Shown one piece after another: positions 27,647-38,614 of a DNA stretch of 64,000 bases. Under the pieces are notes generated by a model. That model was given only the letters and a program-made list of their open reading frames with translations. It made no database searches and was not told the DNA's origin. Position 1 is the stretch's first letter. Each line of letters opens with the position of its first letter. The translations under genes and the position numbers were made by a program. This DNA comes from Vibrio sp. YMD68 (lineage in GTDB: Bacteria > Pseudomonadota > Gammaproteobacteria > Enterobacterales > Vibrionaceae), in NCBI RefSeq assembly GCF_029958905.1, contig NZ_CP124614.1, positions 682,001 to 746,000 of the forward strand. The letters run 5' to 3'.

Positions 27647-27877
27647 ATGAGCAACAATAACTGTCCAGAGTGCACCACAGAGTTAGAGTGGGATGGTGCG
27701 TATTTATGTGTCCCTTGCGGTGAACATTACAAAAAGATCGGGTATTGTCCTGAATGTGATAAAGAGTTGGAAAAGCTGCAAGCCTGTGGTTCTGCGAGCT
27801 ACTTTTGTAACTCGTGTAATGAATTAAAGTCGAAATCACGAGTGAAAATCGTGTTTGAAGTGATAAACCCCGTATAG
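27647..27877 (+). CDS. yfgJ: zinc-ribbon protein YfgJ family
   Basis: A 76-residue protein with four CxxC pairs (NNCPECT, CVPCG, YCPECD, FCNSCN), thus a likely double zinc ribbon. In E. coli yfgJ lies between der and xseA, which fits its place convergent with xseA here. Molecular function is unknown. AGGTAGG lies ahead of ATG 27647. Confidence 0.85.
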   Translation: MSNNNCPECTTELEWDGAYLCVPCGEHYKKIGYCPECDKELEKLQACGSASYFCNSCNELKSKSRVKIVFEVINPV

Positions 27878-27879
27878 TT

Positions 27880-27920
27880 TTAGAGGTTAGAGGTTAGAGG
27901 TTAGAGGTTAGAGGTTAGAG
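27880..27920 (+). repeat. 7-bp tandem repeat (TTAGAGG), nearly six copies
   Basis: TTAGAGG is repeated exactly five times and followed by TTAGAG. It starts two bases after the yfgJ stop, between the convergent yfgJ and xseA genes. The copy number is probably variable between strains. Confidence 0.95.
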
Positions 27921-27969
27921 CTGAGTGACTGAATCTGTGTTTAGGCTAGCCATCTAGCGCAGTAACATG

Positions 27970-29301
27970 CTATCTGACGATTGACTGTATTTCTCCATCG
28001 GCTAGGCGAGTTGTGATTTGATCACCTGTTTTGACTTGCTCACGATGAGTAATGACATTTTCACGACTGTCTTTAGTAATCGAATAGCCACGCAGTAATG
28101 TTGCAAGAGGGCTAACCGTATCTAGCTTTTCGGTCATCAAATTAAACTGGTAACGTCGATTGACTAACTGACTTTTCATTGCATCAATGAGTTTTTGTTC
28201 TGAGCGAGATAAGTGAGATGCTTGTCGACTCAATTGCATTGCCGGAGAGTGCAGTTGTAATTTATGCGTGAGGTTATTGAGACTGGTTTGGTGATGATTT
28301 AAGTATTGCTTTGATGCATGAACTAGACGAGCTTCCAGTTGGTCAATTTGCTGGCTTTGTTGCTGAAACTGGACGCTCGGGTGTTGCTTGTCTAATCGAT
28401 GAGTGAGCTGTGAAACATTGGCGCTCTGTAACGACATGTAATGACGCATGGCATTAATCAGGTTTCTCTGCTTTGCAGCAAAAGACTGAGATTTATTGCT
28501 GTTATCACGACTGACCAGTTCTGCTGCGGCTGAAGGCGTCGGCGCTCGCATGTCAGCGACAAAATCAGCGATAGTGACATCAATCTCGTGACCTACTGCA
28601 CTGATAATTGGGATCTGGCTGGCTGCGATGGTCCGCGCAACGATCTCATTATTAAAACACCAAAGATCTTCCAGAGAACCACCGCCACGGCCAACGATGA
28701 GAACATCGCATTCTTGCCGGCTGTTTGCTCGTCCGATGGCCTGTGCTATCTGGATTGCGGCATCATTACCTTGTACAAGGGTTGGATATACGATCACCGG
28801 TAAGCTTGGATCTCGACGTTTTAGTACATCAAGAATATCGAAAAGAGCCGCTCCCGTTTTCGATGTAATGACGCCCACGCACTTAGGGTTTTCTGGCAGC
28901 TGAGATTTATTGGTTTGTGCAAATAGCCCTTCTGCGGCGAGCTTCATTTTCAACTCATCAAATTGCTGCTGCAGCTGACCATCGCCTTCTGGCTGCATAC
29001 TGTCAATAATCAACTGGTAATCGCCGCGAGGTTCATAAAGAGAAAGGCGCGCTTTCACTAATACCTGTTGACCATTTTTAGGTTTAAATGTGACTCGACG
29101 GTTGTTCCCTTTAAACATTGCACATTTTACTTGAGCGCGGGAATCTTTAAGCGTGAGGTACCAATGACCAGAGACGGGGGATGAGAAGTTTGAGATTTCG
29201 CCGACCAGCCAAACAATACCCATCTGATTTTCAAGCAGTAATCGGACTTCAGAATTAAGGCGAGAGACAGTAAAGATATTTGGGTTGGTCAGAGAGGACA
29301 C
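27970..29301 (-). CDS. xseA: exodeoxyribonuclease VII large subunit
   Basis: A 443-residue subunit of the single-strand exonuclease used in mismatch and damage repair. An N-terminal OB-fold ([16 protein letters not shown] onward) precedes the catalytic region ([39 protein letters not shown]) and a coiled-coil C-terminal part. GTG 29301 ([10 protein letters not shown]) is preferred, with AAGAG upstream, since homologues begin near here; the frame is open to 29355. Divergent from guaB as in E. coli. Confidence 0.93.
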   Translation of the reverse strand: MSSLTNPNIFTVSRLNSEVRLLLENQMGIVWLVGEISNFSSPVSGHWYLTLKDSRAQVKCAMFKGNNRRVTFKPKNGQQVLVKARLSLYEPRGDYQLIIDSMQPEGDGQLQQQFDELKMKLAAEGLFAQTNKSQLPENPKCVGVITSKTGAALFDILDVLKRRDPSLPVIVYPTLVQGNDAAIQIAQAIGRANSRQECDVLIVGRGGGSLEDLWCFNNEIVARTIAASQIPIISAVGHEIDVTIADFVADMRAPTPSAAAELVSRDNSNKSQSFAAKQRNLINAMRHYMSLQSANVSQLTHRLDKQHPSVQFQQQSQQIDQLEARLVHASKQYLNHHQTSLNNLTHKLQLHSPAMQLSRQASHLSRSEQKLIDAMKSQLVNRRYQFNLMTEKLDTVSPLATLLRGYSITKDSRENVITHREQVKTGDQITTRLADGEIQSIVR

Positions 29302-29510
29302 AGCTAAACTCTTGGGCGTGAGTATGGAAGTTAGCGGCAATATAATACATAGCAAGGGGGTAAATGCAAATTAAAGTTAGATAAATGTGTAGCCAAGCGA
29401 TTGCGCCCTGCGTATAATCCGTCTGCAATATCAAATCCAAATGACTCTGTTATGCGAAACGATAGAGTTGGATTTACTCCCTTTAACACCTTTGTTGTGA
29501 GATATTGCAA

Positions 29511-30974
29511 ATGCTACGAATCGCAAAAGAAGCTTTAACGTTTGATGACGTTTTACTCGTCCCTGCACACTCTACTGTTCTTCCGAACACCGCTGATCTT
29601 CGCACTCAGTTGACGAAAAACATTTCTTTAAACATCCCAATGATCTCTGCATCGATGGATACTGTTACGGAAGCACGCCTAGCCATTGCCCTCGCGCAAG
29701 AAGGTGGCATTGGTTTCATTCATAAGAATATGTCAATCGAGCAGCAGGCTGAAATGGTTCATCAGGTTAAAATTTACGAAGCAGGTGTGGTTTCTCATCC
29801 TGTAACGGTAAGCCCTGATGCGACAATCGCTGATGTTGTAGCCCTTACTCAAAAACACGGTTTTGCCGGTTTCCCTGTTGTTACTGAAACAAACGAATTG
29901 GTTGGTATTATTACGGGCCGTGATGTTCGTTTTGTTACTGACCTTTCGAAGAAAGTTGATGTAGTAATGACGCCTAAAGCTCGCCTTGCTTCTGTTAAAG
30001 AAGGTGCAACTCGTGAAGAAGTTCAAGAGAAAATGCACGAAGCACGCGTTGAAAAAGTGCTTGTCGTCAATGATGACTTCCAACTCACAGGAATGATCAC
30101 AGCAAAAGATTTTCATAAAGCAGAACGTAAACCAAACGCTTGTAAAGATGAGCGCGGCAGCCTACGTGTCGGTGCAGCTGTTGGTGCTGGCGCGGGTAAC
30201 GAAGAGCGCGTAGCTGCTCTTGTTGAAGCGGGTGTCGACGTTCTACTTATTGACTCTTCACACGGTCACTCTGAAGGCGTACTTAACCGTATCCGCGAAA
30301 CTCGCGCTGCCTACCCTGATCTACAAATCATCGGTGGTAACGTAGCAACTGGCGCTGGCGCTCGTGCTCTTATCGAAGCAGGTGTTAGTGCAGTTAAAGT
30401 GGGTATCGGCCCGGGTTCAATTTGTACAACTCGTATCGTTACAGGTGTTGGTGTTCCTCAAGTAACAGCCATCGCAGACGCAGCTGAAGTAGCAAACGAA
30501 TACGGTATTCCAGTAATCGCAGATGGCGGTATCCGCTTCTCGGGTGATATCTGCAAAGCTATCGTTGCTGGCGCATCTTGTGTGATGGTTGGTTCAATGT
30601 TCGCTGGTACTGAAGAAGCACCGGGTGAAGTCATTCTTTACAACGGTCGTTCTTACAAGTCTTACCGTGGTATGGGGTCTCTTGGCGCTATGTCGCAAGG
30701 TTCTTCTGACCGTTACTTCCAATCTGACAACGCTGCAGACAAGCTTGTTCCAGAAGGTATTGAAGGTCGTATCGCATACAAAGGCCGCTTGAAAGAAATC
30801 GTACACCAGCAAATGGGCGGCCTTCGCTCAAGCATGGGCCTAACGGGTTCTGCAACGGTTGAAGACATGCGCACTAAAGCTGAATTTGTTCGTATTTCTG
30901 GTGCAGGTATGGCCGAATCTCACGTACATGATGTTCAAATCACAAAAGAAGCACCTAATTACCGTCTAGGTTAA
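29511..30974 (+). CDS. guaB: IMP dehydrogenase
   Basis: A 487-residue enzyme for the first step of GMP synthesis from IMP. The TIM barrel carries the catalytic cysteine in [13 protein letters not shown], and two CBS domains are inserted at about 95-205. ATG 29511 ([14 protein letters not shown]) is chosen over the in-frame TTG 29505. Followed by guaA after 131 bases. Confidence 0.97.
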   Translation: MLRIAKEALTFDDVLLVPAHSTVLPNTADLRTQLTKNISLNIPMISASMDTVTEARLAIALAQEGGIGFIHKNMSIEQQAEMVHQVKIYEAGVVSHPVTVSPDATIADVVALTQKHGFAGFPVVTETNELVGIITGRDVRFVTDLSKKVDVVMTPKARLASVKEGATREEVQEKMHEARVEKVLVVNDDFQLTGMITAKDFHKAERKPNACKDERGSLRVGAAVGAGAGNEERVAALVEAGVDVLLIDSSHGHSEGVLNRIRETRAAYPDLQIIGGNVATGAGARALIEAGVSAVKVGIGPGSICTTRIVTGVGVPQVTAIADAAEVANEYGIPVIADGGIRFSGDICKAIVAGASCVMVGSMFAGTEEAPGEVILYNGRSYKSYRGMGSLGAMSQGSSDRYFQSDNAADKLVPEGIEGRIAYKGRLKEIVHQQMGGLRSSMGLTGSATVEDMRTKAEFVRISGAGMAESHVHDVQITKEAPNYRLG

Positions 30975-31105
30975 TGGCAGGTTCGTTGAGGCTATTTCAG
31001 TCATGAAGTAGCCCCACGAAAACGATTGCCTTATCGCTTGAAGACTTAATAAGGGGCGAGTAAACTCGTCTCCGTTTCATTATTTAGCTAATAAGACTAC
31101 CTCAA

Positions 31106-32659
31106 ATGACTAAAAATATTCATGACCAACGTATTCTAATTCTGGATTTCGGTTCTCAATATACGCAGCTTGTTGCTCGTCGTATTCGTGAAATCGGTGT
31201 TTACTGTGAACTTTGGAGCTGGGACGTAGAAGAAGCGGATATTCGTGAATTCAATCCAGACGGTATCATCCTCTCTGGCGGCCCAGAAAGTGTAACGGAA
31301 GAGAACTCTCCACGTGCACCTCAGTACGTGTTTGATTCAGGCGTTCCTGTATTTGGTGTCTGTTATGGCATGCAGACCATGGCTGAGCAACTGGGTGGTA
31401 AGGTTGCAGGTTCGAATGAGCGTGAATTCGGTTACGCAGCGGTACAAGTGACTGGCGAATCAGCACTTTTCGCTGATCTTGAGACGACTCAAGATGTTTG
31501 GATGAGTCACGGTGACAAAGTGGTCGAGATTCCATCTGACTTCGTTAAAATCGCACAAACAGACACTTGTCCATATGCTGCGATGGCAAATGAAGAGAAA
31601 AAATACTACGGCGTACAATTTCACCCGGAAGTGACGCACACGAAAAATGGCCTAAAAATGCTAGAAAACTTCGTACTGAATGTATGTGGTTGTGAGCGTT
31701 TATGGACATCTGAATCTATTATCGAAGACGCTGTTGCACGTATTAAAGAACAAGTAGGTGACGATGAAGTTATCCTTGGTCTTTCTGGCGGGGTCGACTC
31801 TTCAGTAGTTGCGATGCTTGCTCACCGTGCAATCGGCGACAAACTAACATGTGTATTTGTTGATAACGGGCTGCTTCGTTTAAACGAAGGTGAGCAGGTT
31901 ATGGAGATGTTCGGCAACAAGTTTGGCCTAAACATCATCAAAGTAGACGCTGAACAACGTTTCCTTGACGCTCTGGAAGGCGAAGCTGAACCAGAAGCGA
32001 AACGTAAGATCATCGGTCACGTATTCGTAGATATCTTCGATGAAGAGTCTAAGAAACTGAAGAATGCTAAATGGCTTGCTCAGGGTACTATCTACCCAGA
32101 CGTCATCGAGTCTGCTGCATCTAAGACGGGTAAAGCACACGTAATCAAATCTCACCACAACGTTGGTGGCCTTCCTGATGATATGGAAATGGGCCTTGTT
32201 GAGCCTTTACGTGAGCTGTTTAAAGATGAAGTACGTAAGATCGGTCTAGAGCTTGGTCTCCCATACAACATGCTTTACCGCCACCCGTTCCCGGGCCCAG
32301 GTCTAGGTGTTCGTGTGCTTGGCGAAGTGAAGAAAGAGTACTGTGATCTACTACGTCGCGCAGATGCTATCTTCATTGAAGAGCTTCACGCTGCTGATCT
32401 TTATCACAAAGTATCTCAAGCTTTCACGGTATTCCTACCAGTACGTTCAGTTGGCGTAATGGGCGATGGCCGTAAGTACGATTGGGTTGTATCGCTACGT
32501 GCGGTAGAAACCATCGACTTTATGACGGCGCATTGGGCACATCTACCATACGATTTCCTAGGTAAGGTTTCTAACCGTATCATCAATGAAGTCGATGGCA
32601 TTTCTCGTGTTGTTTACGATATTTCAGGTAAGCCACCTGCGACGATTGAGTGGGAATAG
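31106..32659 (+). CDS. guaA: GMP synthase (glutamine-hydrolysing)
   Basis: A 517-residue enzyme that aminates XMP to GMP. The class I glutamine amidotransferase domain shows GVCYGMQTM and a His-x-Glu in FHPEVTH; the ATP-pyrophosphatase domain shows [12 protein letters not shown]; the C-terminal dimer domain ends in IEWE. It forms the guaBA pair with the upstream gene. Confidence 0.98.
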   Translation: MTKNIHDQRILILDFGSQYTQLVARRIREIGVYCELWSWDVEEADIREFNPDGIILSGGPESVTEENSPRAPQYVFDSGVPVFGVCYGMQTMAEQLGGKVAGSNEREFGYAAVQVTGESALFADLETTQDVWMSHGDKVVEIPSDFVKIAQTDTCPYAAMANEEKKYYGVQFHPEVTHTKNGLKMLENFVLNVCGCERLWTSESIIEDAVARIKEQVGDDEVILGLSGGVDSSVVAMLAHRAIGDKLTCVFVDNGLLRLNEGEQVMEMFGNKFGLNIIKVDAEQRFLDALEGEAEPEAKRKIIGHVFVDIFDEESKKLKNAKWLAQGTIYPDVIESAASKTGKAHVIKSHHNVGGLPDDMEMGLVEPLRELFKDEVRKIGLELGLPYNMLYRHPFPGPGLGVRVLGEVKKEYCDLLRRADAIFIEELHAADLYHKVSQAFTVFLPVRSVGVMGDGRKYDWVVSLRAVETIDFMTAHWAHLPYDFLGKVSNRIINEVDGISRVVYDISGKPPATIEWE

Positions 32660-32689
32660 TCTTTCAATAGATTAGGTCTATCAGAATAG

Positions 32690-32724
32690 GAAAGCCTCGT
32701 GATGTTATTGCGAGGTTTTTTTTT
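32690..32724 (+). terminator. guaBA terminator
   Basis: AAGCCTCG and CGAGGTTT pair (one wobble) and are followed by a long T run. Confidence 0.85.
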
Positions 32725-32847
32725 GCCTCTATCTTTCTTATGATCGAACTGCAATCTTAGTTTTCGCTAGCGACGTTTCCTTTTTATAACACTCAGGACT
32801 AAACTCCGAGTGTAAATTTTATAACTATTTTTTAAAAGGTAAGTGAA

Positions 32848-33447
32848 ATGTCAACGAAACTAGCAAACCCTGCGCCTCTTGGATTAATGGGTTTTGGTAT
32901 GACAACCATCCTGCTAAACATCCATAATGCGGGATTTTTTCCTATGGATTCAATGATTCTAGCGATGGGAATCTTTTATGGCGGATTGAGCCAAGTTATC
33001 GTGGGCATCATGTGCTTTCAACGTGGTGATACGTTTGGAACAACCGCATTTACATCCTATGGGCTATTTTGGCTAAGCCTTGTTGCGATTATTGTTATGC
33101 CTTACATAGGGCTACCAGCCAGTCCGGCGCACTTTATGGGGTGGTATCTTGCATTGTGGGGGATCTTTACTGGCTTTATGTTTATCGGATCCTTGTGTTA
33201 CCCACGAGCCAAACAAGTGGTCTTCGGATCCCTGACTGTTCTATTTGCTTTGTTAGCGATACGAGATTTTACCGGTAGTGATCTAGTTGGAGCCATTGCT
33301 GGATTTGAAGGAATCTTCTGTGGAGCAAGCGCGATTTACTTTGCCATGGCACAAGTTATCAATAACGAGTACGGGCGTACCGTATTACCGATTGGTGAAA
33401 AACCGCACGCTCAGGTCATTCCAATGACTCAAGAAATTGCGGCTTAA
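32848..33447 (+). CDS. satP: acetate/succinate transporter, SatP (YaaH/GPR1/FUN34) family
   Basis: A 199-residue inner-membrane protein with six hydrophobic segments and the family signature NPAPLGLMGFGMTT at residues 7-20. Relatives carry acetate and succinate with protons. It stands alone with AAAAGGTAAG before the ATG and a bidirectional terminator after it. Confidence 0.88.
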   Translation: MSTKLANPAPLGLMGFGMTTILLNIHNAGFFPMDSMILAMGIFYGGLSQVIVGIMCFQRGDTFGTTAFTSYGLFWLSLVAIIVMPYIGLPASPAHFMGWYLALWGIFTGFMFIGSLCYPRAKQVVFGSLTVLFALLAIRDFTGSDLVGAIAGFEGIFCGASAIYFAMAQVINNEYGRTVLPIGEKPHAQVIPMTQEIAA

Positions 33448-33495
33448 GTCTGGGAATACTCACCTTATACGTTGCAACACAAGGTGATAAAAATA

Positions 33496-33525
33496 AAAAG
33501 GGTTAGCAATATTGCTAACCCTTTT
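33496..33525. terminator. bidirectional terminator between satP and the AGCS gene
   Basis: A perfect 30-bp palindrome (AAAAGGGTTAGCAAT and its complement) with A and T runs on the two sides. It separates the convergent satP and AGCS genes. Confidence 0.92.
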
Positions 33526-33581
33526 GGTTATTGAACTGAATTTACTTCGCTTTAATTAGTGACGGCTTATTGTCTCTAATC

Positions 33582-35132
33582 CTAGGTTGATGGTTGTTCA
33601 ACCGGTTTGGCTTCTTTTTCTTCAGCCTGAGGTTCGTTACCTGTCTTGCGTTTGTACTTCTCTTCCCAGTATGTCGCGCCTTTAATGCCTAGTTTAATAG
33701 GGTTAAAGGTGAACTCAGTAACACCACGCTTTTGTTGTTCTTCATAATCTTCCAGTGCTTTTAGTGCAGGTTTTGACATGAAGAAAATAATGATAATACC
33801 CACTATATTCAACCAAGCCATCATGCCTACGCCCACGTCACCCATAGCCCAAGCTAAATTAGCTGTTTTCACCGTGCCATAGAAAACAGCGGCAATGATA
33901 ACCAACTTAAGGACAAACATCAGACCATTGACTTTTACCGTTCTACGGATGTAAGCAATGTTGGTTTCCGCGATGTAGTAGTAAGCCAGAATCGTCGTGA
34001 AAGCAAAGAAGAACAGAGCAATCGCGATGAATGGTTTACCCACACCAGGAAGCGCACTTTCAATCGCCATTTGCGTGAACACAGGGCCGTTAGCACTGAT
34101 GTTTTCTGCTAAGTTTTGTACGATAAACGCGTCAGGACCGCCGTGAACATTATACGCGCCAGTGATCAGAATCATAAACGCGGTAGCAGAACAGACGAGT
34201 AGTGTATCGATATAGATAGAGAACGATTGAACTAGGCCTTGTTGAGCAGGGTGATCAACGCTTGCTGCTGCCGCTGCGTGAGGCCCCGTACCTTGACCTG
34301 CTTCATTGGAGTAAACGCCACGTTTAACACCCCAGCCGATAGCAGCACCAAAGCCAGCCATTGGAGTGAATGCGTCACCAATGATCATTGCGAAGATGCG
34401 TGGCACTTCACCAATGTTCAGAAGAATAATAATGAAAGCCGTAATGATGTACGCAAGTGCCATGAAAGGAACAACCACTTGAGTAAAGTTAGCAATACGC
34501 TTAACGCCACCAAAAATAATGAACGCTAGAATGATGCAAACAACGGTACCGGTAAAGATTTTAGCAAAACTGAATGTGCCGATAGCCGTCTCAATCATGT
34601 CGCCCGAGCCGAATGCCGCTTCGACTGCATTACCAATACTGTTTGATTGAACGCCAGGAAGTAAAACACCACAAGCGAAGATAGTCATGATCGCAAAGAT
34701 CCACGCATACCATTTCTGACCCATCGCTTTTTCGATGTAGTAAGCCGGACCACCGCGGAACTGTCCTTCATCTTCTTCTTTGTAAATTTGGGCTAAGGTA
34801 GACTCTGTGTAAGCCGTTGCAGCACCAAAGAAGGCAACAACCCACATCCAGAATACGGCCCCAGGGCCACCAAATCCGATAGCAGCGGCAACCCCCGCAA
34901 TATTACCTGTACCTACTCGACCAGATAAAGACACCGCTAGGGCTTGAAATGATGAGATACCTTTACTTGAGCTTTTTCCTGACAGTAGCAAGCGCCACAT
35001 TTCAAAAAAGTGACGAACCTGAACAAATCGAGTCAAGATGGAATAGAACAATCCCGCACCAAGACACAAGTAGATAAGCACTGGGCTCCAGATAATTCCA
35101 TTCAAAAAGTCAACGAACGACTGCATGAGCAT
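33582..35132 (-). CDS. sodium:alanine/glycine symporter, AGCS family
   Basis: A 516-residue inner-membrane protein with about ten spans and the AGCS signature FQALAVSLSGRVGTGNIAGV (about 63-82), plus GVKRGVYSNEAGQGTGPHA (about 269-287). It imports alanine or glycine with sodium. The C-terminal tail is charged and rich in Glu and Lys. It is a single gene. Confidence 0.92.
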   Translation of the reverse strand: MLMQSFVDFLNGIIWSPVLIYLCLGAGLFYSILTRFVQVRHFFEMWRLLLSGKSSSKGISSFQALAVSLSGRVGTGNIAGVAAAIGFGGPGAVFWMWVVAFFGAATAYTESTLAQIYKEEDEGQFRGGPAYYIEKAMGQKWYAWIFAIMTIFACGVLLPGVQSNSIGNAVEAAFGSGDMIETAIGTFSFAKIFTGTVVCIILAFIIFGGVKRIANFTQVVVPFMALAYIITAFIIILLNIGEVPRIFAMIIGDAFTPMAGFGAAIGWGVKRGVYSNEAGQGTGPHAAAAASVDHPAQQGLVQSFSIYIDTLLVCSATAFMILITGAYNVHGGPDAFIVQNLAENISANGPVFTQMAIESALPGVGKPFIAIALFFFAFTTILAYYYIAETNIAYIRRTVKVNGLMFVLKLVIIAAVFYGTVKTANLAWAMGDVGVGMMAWLNIVGIIIIFFMSKPALKALEDYEEQQKRGVTEFTFNPIKLGIKGATYWEEKYKRKTGNEPQAEEKEAKPVEQPST

Positions 35133-35531
35133 TTTCCCTGTTTATGTTGTGATTATTTTTCAGACGATAGATTAACGGTTTTGTAGCGTAATTGTTAATG
35201 GTTTTATCTGTTTCAGTTTCTTGATGTGAACGAGTGCACAAAACTGGTTTACATTTGATTTACCGATGAAATCACTATTTAGATGTTAATGTGGTGTTAA
35301 TTCATTCCTTTGTATAACTTTAAGTGGAGTTATATCTTGGTTGATGGGGTTCTATTGCTGTGGTTTTTAATTCTTAATAAGCGCCTAATTTTAGTTTGTT
35401 AATCTAATAAATGGTGTGTTTGTGTTGTTTGAAAGTATTTGGCGTGTTTTGGGAGAGGTTAAAGAAAGAAAAGAATTTTCAATGGCAACTTAATCGCGAG
35501 CTCCTACAATTAATTATTGAGGGGTACGACT
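35133..35531. other. non-coding AT-rich gap
   Basis: This stretch holds the divergent promoters of the AGCS transporter and the channel gene. It is T-rich; no gene or clear repeat is seen. Confidence 0.5.
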
Positions 35532-36509
35532 ATGAAATCAGAACAAAGCCAATGCCGTTATCAAAGCCCCGATAACTGGCGTTGTGATCAATCTTGTGGA
35601 GAGTCGGAGTTATGTTACTGGCATGATCCAAACGTAGATAAAAGCAATGATAACGTACGTGAAAAGATTGAAAACTGGGCCGCCGAGGGTAAACCTTTGG
35701 ATGGATTTCAGTTGGCGAGAACAAATTTGGTGGATATCAACCTGGTAAATAGAGGAAACAAAGAAGGCTACAAGTGTCGAGATGTGGATTTTTATCGTGC
35801 GGATTTATCGGATGCCCACTTTTTTGGCTTAGATCTAAGAGGGTCTTCAATGATGAAAGCCAAGTTAAACGGTGCAAATCTGCATTGTGCACGATTGGAT
35901 AACTGCAATTTATTGGGTGCAGACCTGAGCCGGGCCAAACTTGAAAATATAGAGTGGGGAGGTTCGTTAAAACAAGAGATAGATACGCGTTCGGCGATGA
36001 AAAAGGGCGATCGAAAGCGAAGCATCTCGTTGTGCCAAGAAGCAGAAGAGGTGTGTCGTAACATTCGAAAGCAGTGTGAAAAACAAGGTTTATTTGAAAC
36101 CGCGGGAATATTCTTCAAAAAAGAAATGCGTTATCGGCGCTATCAAATGCCATTGATGAGCTTGAATCGTATTATTTCAAAGACCGTTGATGTTTTTTGT
36201 GGTTATGGCGAGTCGCCAATAAGAGTCGTTGCCTTTTCATTGGGGCTCATTCTTACCTGTGCGATGGCCTATTTTGTGTTGGATACCACCGCCAGTAATC
36301 CGATATATGAAGATATCGAAGGGTGGCGTTTCTATATGTTCGAGTTCTTTAACGCCTTGTATTTTAGTGTGGTCACTTTTACAACCTTAGGATACGGGGA
36401 CATATCCCCTGTTGGCGTGGCTCGCTTCATTGCTGCATTTGAAGCGTTTATGGGCAGTTTTACCATGGCGTTGTTTGTGGTTGTTTTTGTGAAAAAAATG
36501 ACGAGATAA
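35532..36509 (+). CDS. pentapeptide-repeat protein fused to a potassium-channel-like pore
   Basis: A 325-residue protein from ATG 35532 (GAGGGG upstream). Order: a Cys/His-rich N-terminus (CRYQSPDNWRCDQ, LCYWHDP); pentapeptide repeats with A(D/N)L spacing (about 85-145: RADLSDAHF, KLNGANLHCARL, LLGADLSRAKLENIEW); a charged linker; and a C-terminal two-helix pore module with the selectivity-filter motif TTLGYGDISP between spans at about 232-252 and 294-318. It is probably an inner-membrane ion channel with a cytosolic repeat domain. The ion and the gating signal are unknown. Confidence 0.8.
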   Translation: MKSEQSQCRYQSPDNWRCDQSCGESELCYWHDPNVDKSNDNVREKIENWAAEGKPLDGFQLARTNLVDINLVNRGNKEGYKCRDVDFYRADLSDAHFFGLDLRGSSMMKAKLNGANLHCARLDNCNLLGADLSRAKLENIEWGGSLKQEIDTRSAMKKGDRKRSISLCQEAEEVCRNIRKQCEKQGLFETAGIFFKKEMRYRRYQMPLMSLNRIISKTVDVFCGYGESPIRVVAFSLGLILTCAMAYFVLDTTASNPIYEDIEGWRFYMFEFFNALYFSVVTFTTLGYGDISPVGVARFIAAFEAFMGSFTMALFVVVFVKKMTR

Positions 36510-36520
36510 AAAGATCGCCA

Positions 36521-36560
36521 AAATCAGAGAAGCCAATGACATCAGTGGCTTCTCTGATTT
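36521..36560. terminator. terminator after the channel gene
   Basis: AAATCAGAGAAGCCA and its exact complement TGGCTTCTCTGATTT form a 15-bp stem with a 10-base loop. The T run is short, but stem strength and position 11 bases after the stop favour termination. Confidence 0.8.
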
Positions 36561-36871
36561 CGCCCCTAAATAATATTCAAACTTTCTGCCGTTAACAAAC
36601 CTTCATCTTTCCCACACATATCCGATTTAGACTGAAATAGAACGTATAAAAAACAGGTGAATTTACAGTCGATGTAAGTTTTTTGTGGATCAAGCGGTCT
36701 GCTTAATAGCGAGTCTTGTGTGTCTGAATATGACCTATAACTCTTACGTGTATCACTCAACTGCTTATTACACGATCGTTTATTCACTTGTTAATGACAA
36801 CGGTCGTTTATTACGTAACGCATGAGTGAATTGGGCTATCGGAATTACTTCGCTGTGGAATGGAGATGTGA
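36561..36871. other. non-coding gap before the DedA-like gene
   Basis: The stretch should contain the promoter for the DedA-to-OlsF run. AAACGGTCG-like direct words occur near 36800, but no definite site was recognised and no credible gene is present. Confidence 0.45.
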
Positions 36872-37459
36872 ATGTCAATGATTACCAACTTACAGACAGA
36901 GCTTTTTAGCAGTACGCATTCTGCTTTGTGGATGTTTGCGGGGGTGATATTGCTTTCCTATCTTTTGGAGGATCTCGCGATCGTTTCTGCGGCTAGCTTA
37001 GCGATGCAGCAACTGATGTCGCCTTCGTTAGCCTTGCTTGCCATATTTATTGGAATAACAACCGGTGACATTGGGCTTTATTACCTCGGAAAAAGCGGTC
37101 GTTATTTTCGTGGGGTACGTTACAAGGCGTTAACTAGCCGACACTTTCGTACATTAAGACGAAAGCTACATCAACGCACTTTTATCAATTTATTTTTCAT
37201 CCGATTTATTCCGGGAATGAGGACAGTTGGGTTCACTTTAAGTGGCTTTTTTGCCATTCCATTACCTCAGTTTTTGTTGGCGGTGTTAACCGCGAGTAGC
37301 GTCTGGACGGTGGCTGTGTTCGGCGTTATCTATTCGCTGGGCAGTGCAGATTGGTTGCAAACCGGGGTTTTCCAATGGCTAACGATTCCTATTGCATTCT
37401 TGGTGCTTTTTTCCGTCAACCGAATTCTTAATAAATCACTCTCAAGAGGTTTTTCATGA
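36872..37459 (+). CDS. DedA/VTT-domain inner-membrane protein
   Basis: A 195-residue membrane protein of the DedA (SNARE-associated/VTT) superfamily. The characteristic segment FFIRFIPGMRTVGFTLSGFF (about 108-127) carries the conserved Arg and Gly residues. Family members act as lipid flippases or affect proton-linked envelope homeostasis. Its stop overlaps the next start (ATGA), so it is coupled to the ATP-grasp gene. Lipid handling would suit the OlsF-like gene downstream, but that link is inference. Confidence 0.78.
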   Translation: MSMITNLQTELFSSTHSALWMFAGVILLSYLLEDLAIVSAASLAMQQLMSPSLALLAIFIGITTGDIGLYYLGKSGRYFRGVRYKALTSRHFRTLRRKLHQRTFINLFFIRFIPGMRTVGFTLSGFFAIPLPQFLLAVLTASSVWTVAVFGVIYSLGSADWLQTGVFQWLTIPIAFLVLFSVNRILNKSLSRGFS

Positions 37460-38589
37460 GCTTGAACAATGGTGTGGTATGCATTGCCAAAAATAAAATC
37501 AATGCAGGGATGCCAAAACTCGAGGTAGAGACAACGCGAGCGGTTTCACCGTATGAATTTTTACCCAGTTGGTTTTTTTACACGCCAGTGCTCATTCAAA
37601 GCCTGTTGTTAGGAGCGAAACACCGAGATATCGCATTGCCACTTATCGCGAATCCAAGCATTAAATTAAGTGGAATGGTCGGAGAATCAAAACACGATAT
37701 TCTTTCACTCGCAGGTTCAAAAGCAAGGGAATGGATTTCACGCTATATCCTAGTGACAAAAGGGCATGAATCTGTTTCTCAGCAGTGCACATTAGCGCTG
37801 GCCGCCATGAAAAAAAACAATCTGGAATTTCCTATTGTGGCTAAACCGGACTTAGGCTGTCGTGGTGCAGGGGTTCAGTTATTACGTTCACCAGAACATT
37901 TGCACGGTTACATAAAAGCGTTCCCCAGCAATGCCCGTTTTCTTCTACAGGAAAAAGCGCCATATCAAGCCGAAGCGGGTGTTTTTTATGTGCGCTACCC
38001 TGGTCAAAAACAAGGTGAGATCATCTCTATGACTCTCAAGTATGCCCCCTCAGTGACGGGTGATGGCGTGAGTACCTTAAAGCAGCTTATCGAACAGTGC
38101 CCAAGAGCAGGGCAGTTATCTCATCTCTATTTCCCAAGACACCAAGACAAACTCGATTGGGTTCCTGAAAAGTCGGAAGAGTTCCAGTTGGCGTTTGCCG
38201 GAAGCCACAGTCGAGGTTCTATTTTTAGGAATGGGAATCACTATATCAGTCCGATGTTAACGAAGAAATTGGACGAGATATTTGACGATTTAGCTGGTTT
38301 TCACTTTGGTAGGTTGGACATTAAATTTGAAGATATTGATCAGTTTATGGCCGGTGAAAAATTTACCATTTTGGAAATCAATGGAGCGAGCAGTGAAGCC
38401 GCCCACATCTGGGATTGCAACACGCCACTGAAAGAGATTTTTTCTACGTTGCTTAAGCAATACCGAATTTTATTTGCTATTGGTGCCCAACAAAAGTTAC
38501 TGGGACACAAGTCACCATCTCTCTCTGTTTTACTGAATGCCTGGCGAGAAGAAAAATTATTGACTCAGCACTACCCCAAGACCGACTAA
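37456..38589 (+). CDS. ATP-grasp domain protein of unknown substrate
   Basis: A 377-residue protein. A central ATP-grasp fold is indicated by FPIVAKPDLGCRGAGVQLL (about 132-150), a later strand RFLLQEK, and the metal-binding end GRLDIKFED...FTILEINGASSE (about 280-315). Such enzymes join a carboxylate to an amine or thiol through an acyl phosphate. The substrate cannot be read. Translationally coupled to the DedA-like gene and followed by the DinB-like gene 25 bases later. Confidence 0.72.
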   Translation: MSLNNGVVCIAKNKINAGMPKLEVETTRAVSPYEFLPSWFFYTPVLIQSLLLGAKHRDIALPLIANPSIKLSGMVGESKHDILSLAGSKAREWISRYILVTKGHESVSQQCTLALAAMKKNNLEFPIVAKPDLGCRGAGVQLLRSPEHLHGYIKAFPSNARFLLQEKAPYQAEAGVFYVRYPGQKQGEIISMTLKYAPSVTGDGVSTLKQLIEQCPRAGQLSHLYFPRHQDKLDWVPEKSEEFQLAFAGSHSRGSIFRNGNHYISPMLTKKLDEIFDDLAGFHFGRLDIKFEDIDQFMAGEKFTILEINGASSEAAHIWDCNTPLKEIFSTLLKQYRILFAIGAQQKLLGHKSPSLSVLLNAWREEKLLTQHYPKTD

Positions 38590-38614
38590 ATAACAACGAA
38601 TTATAGGGATAAAT

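Noticed and set aside
36566..36787. Minus-strand 73-codon frame after the channel gene
   Set aside because: Low-complexity composition, no start signal, directly in the expected promoter region of the DedA-like gene.
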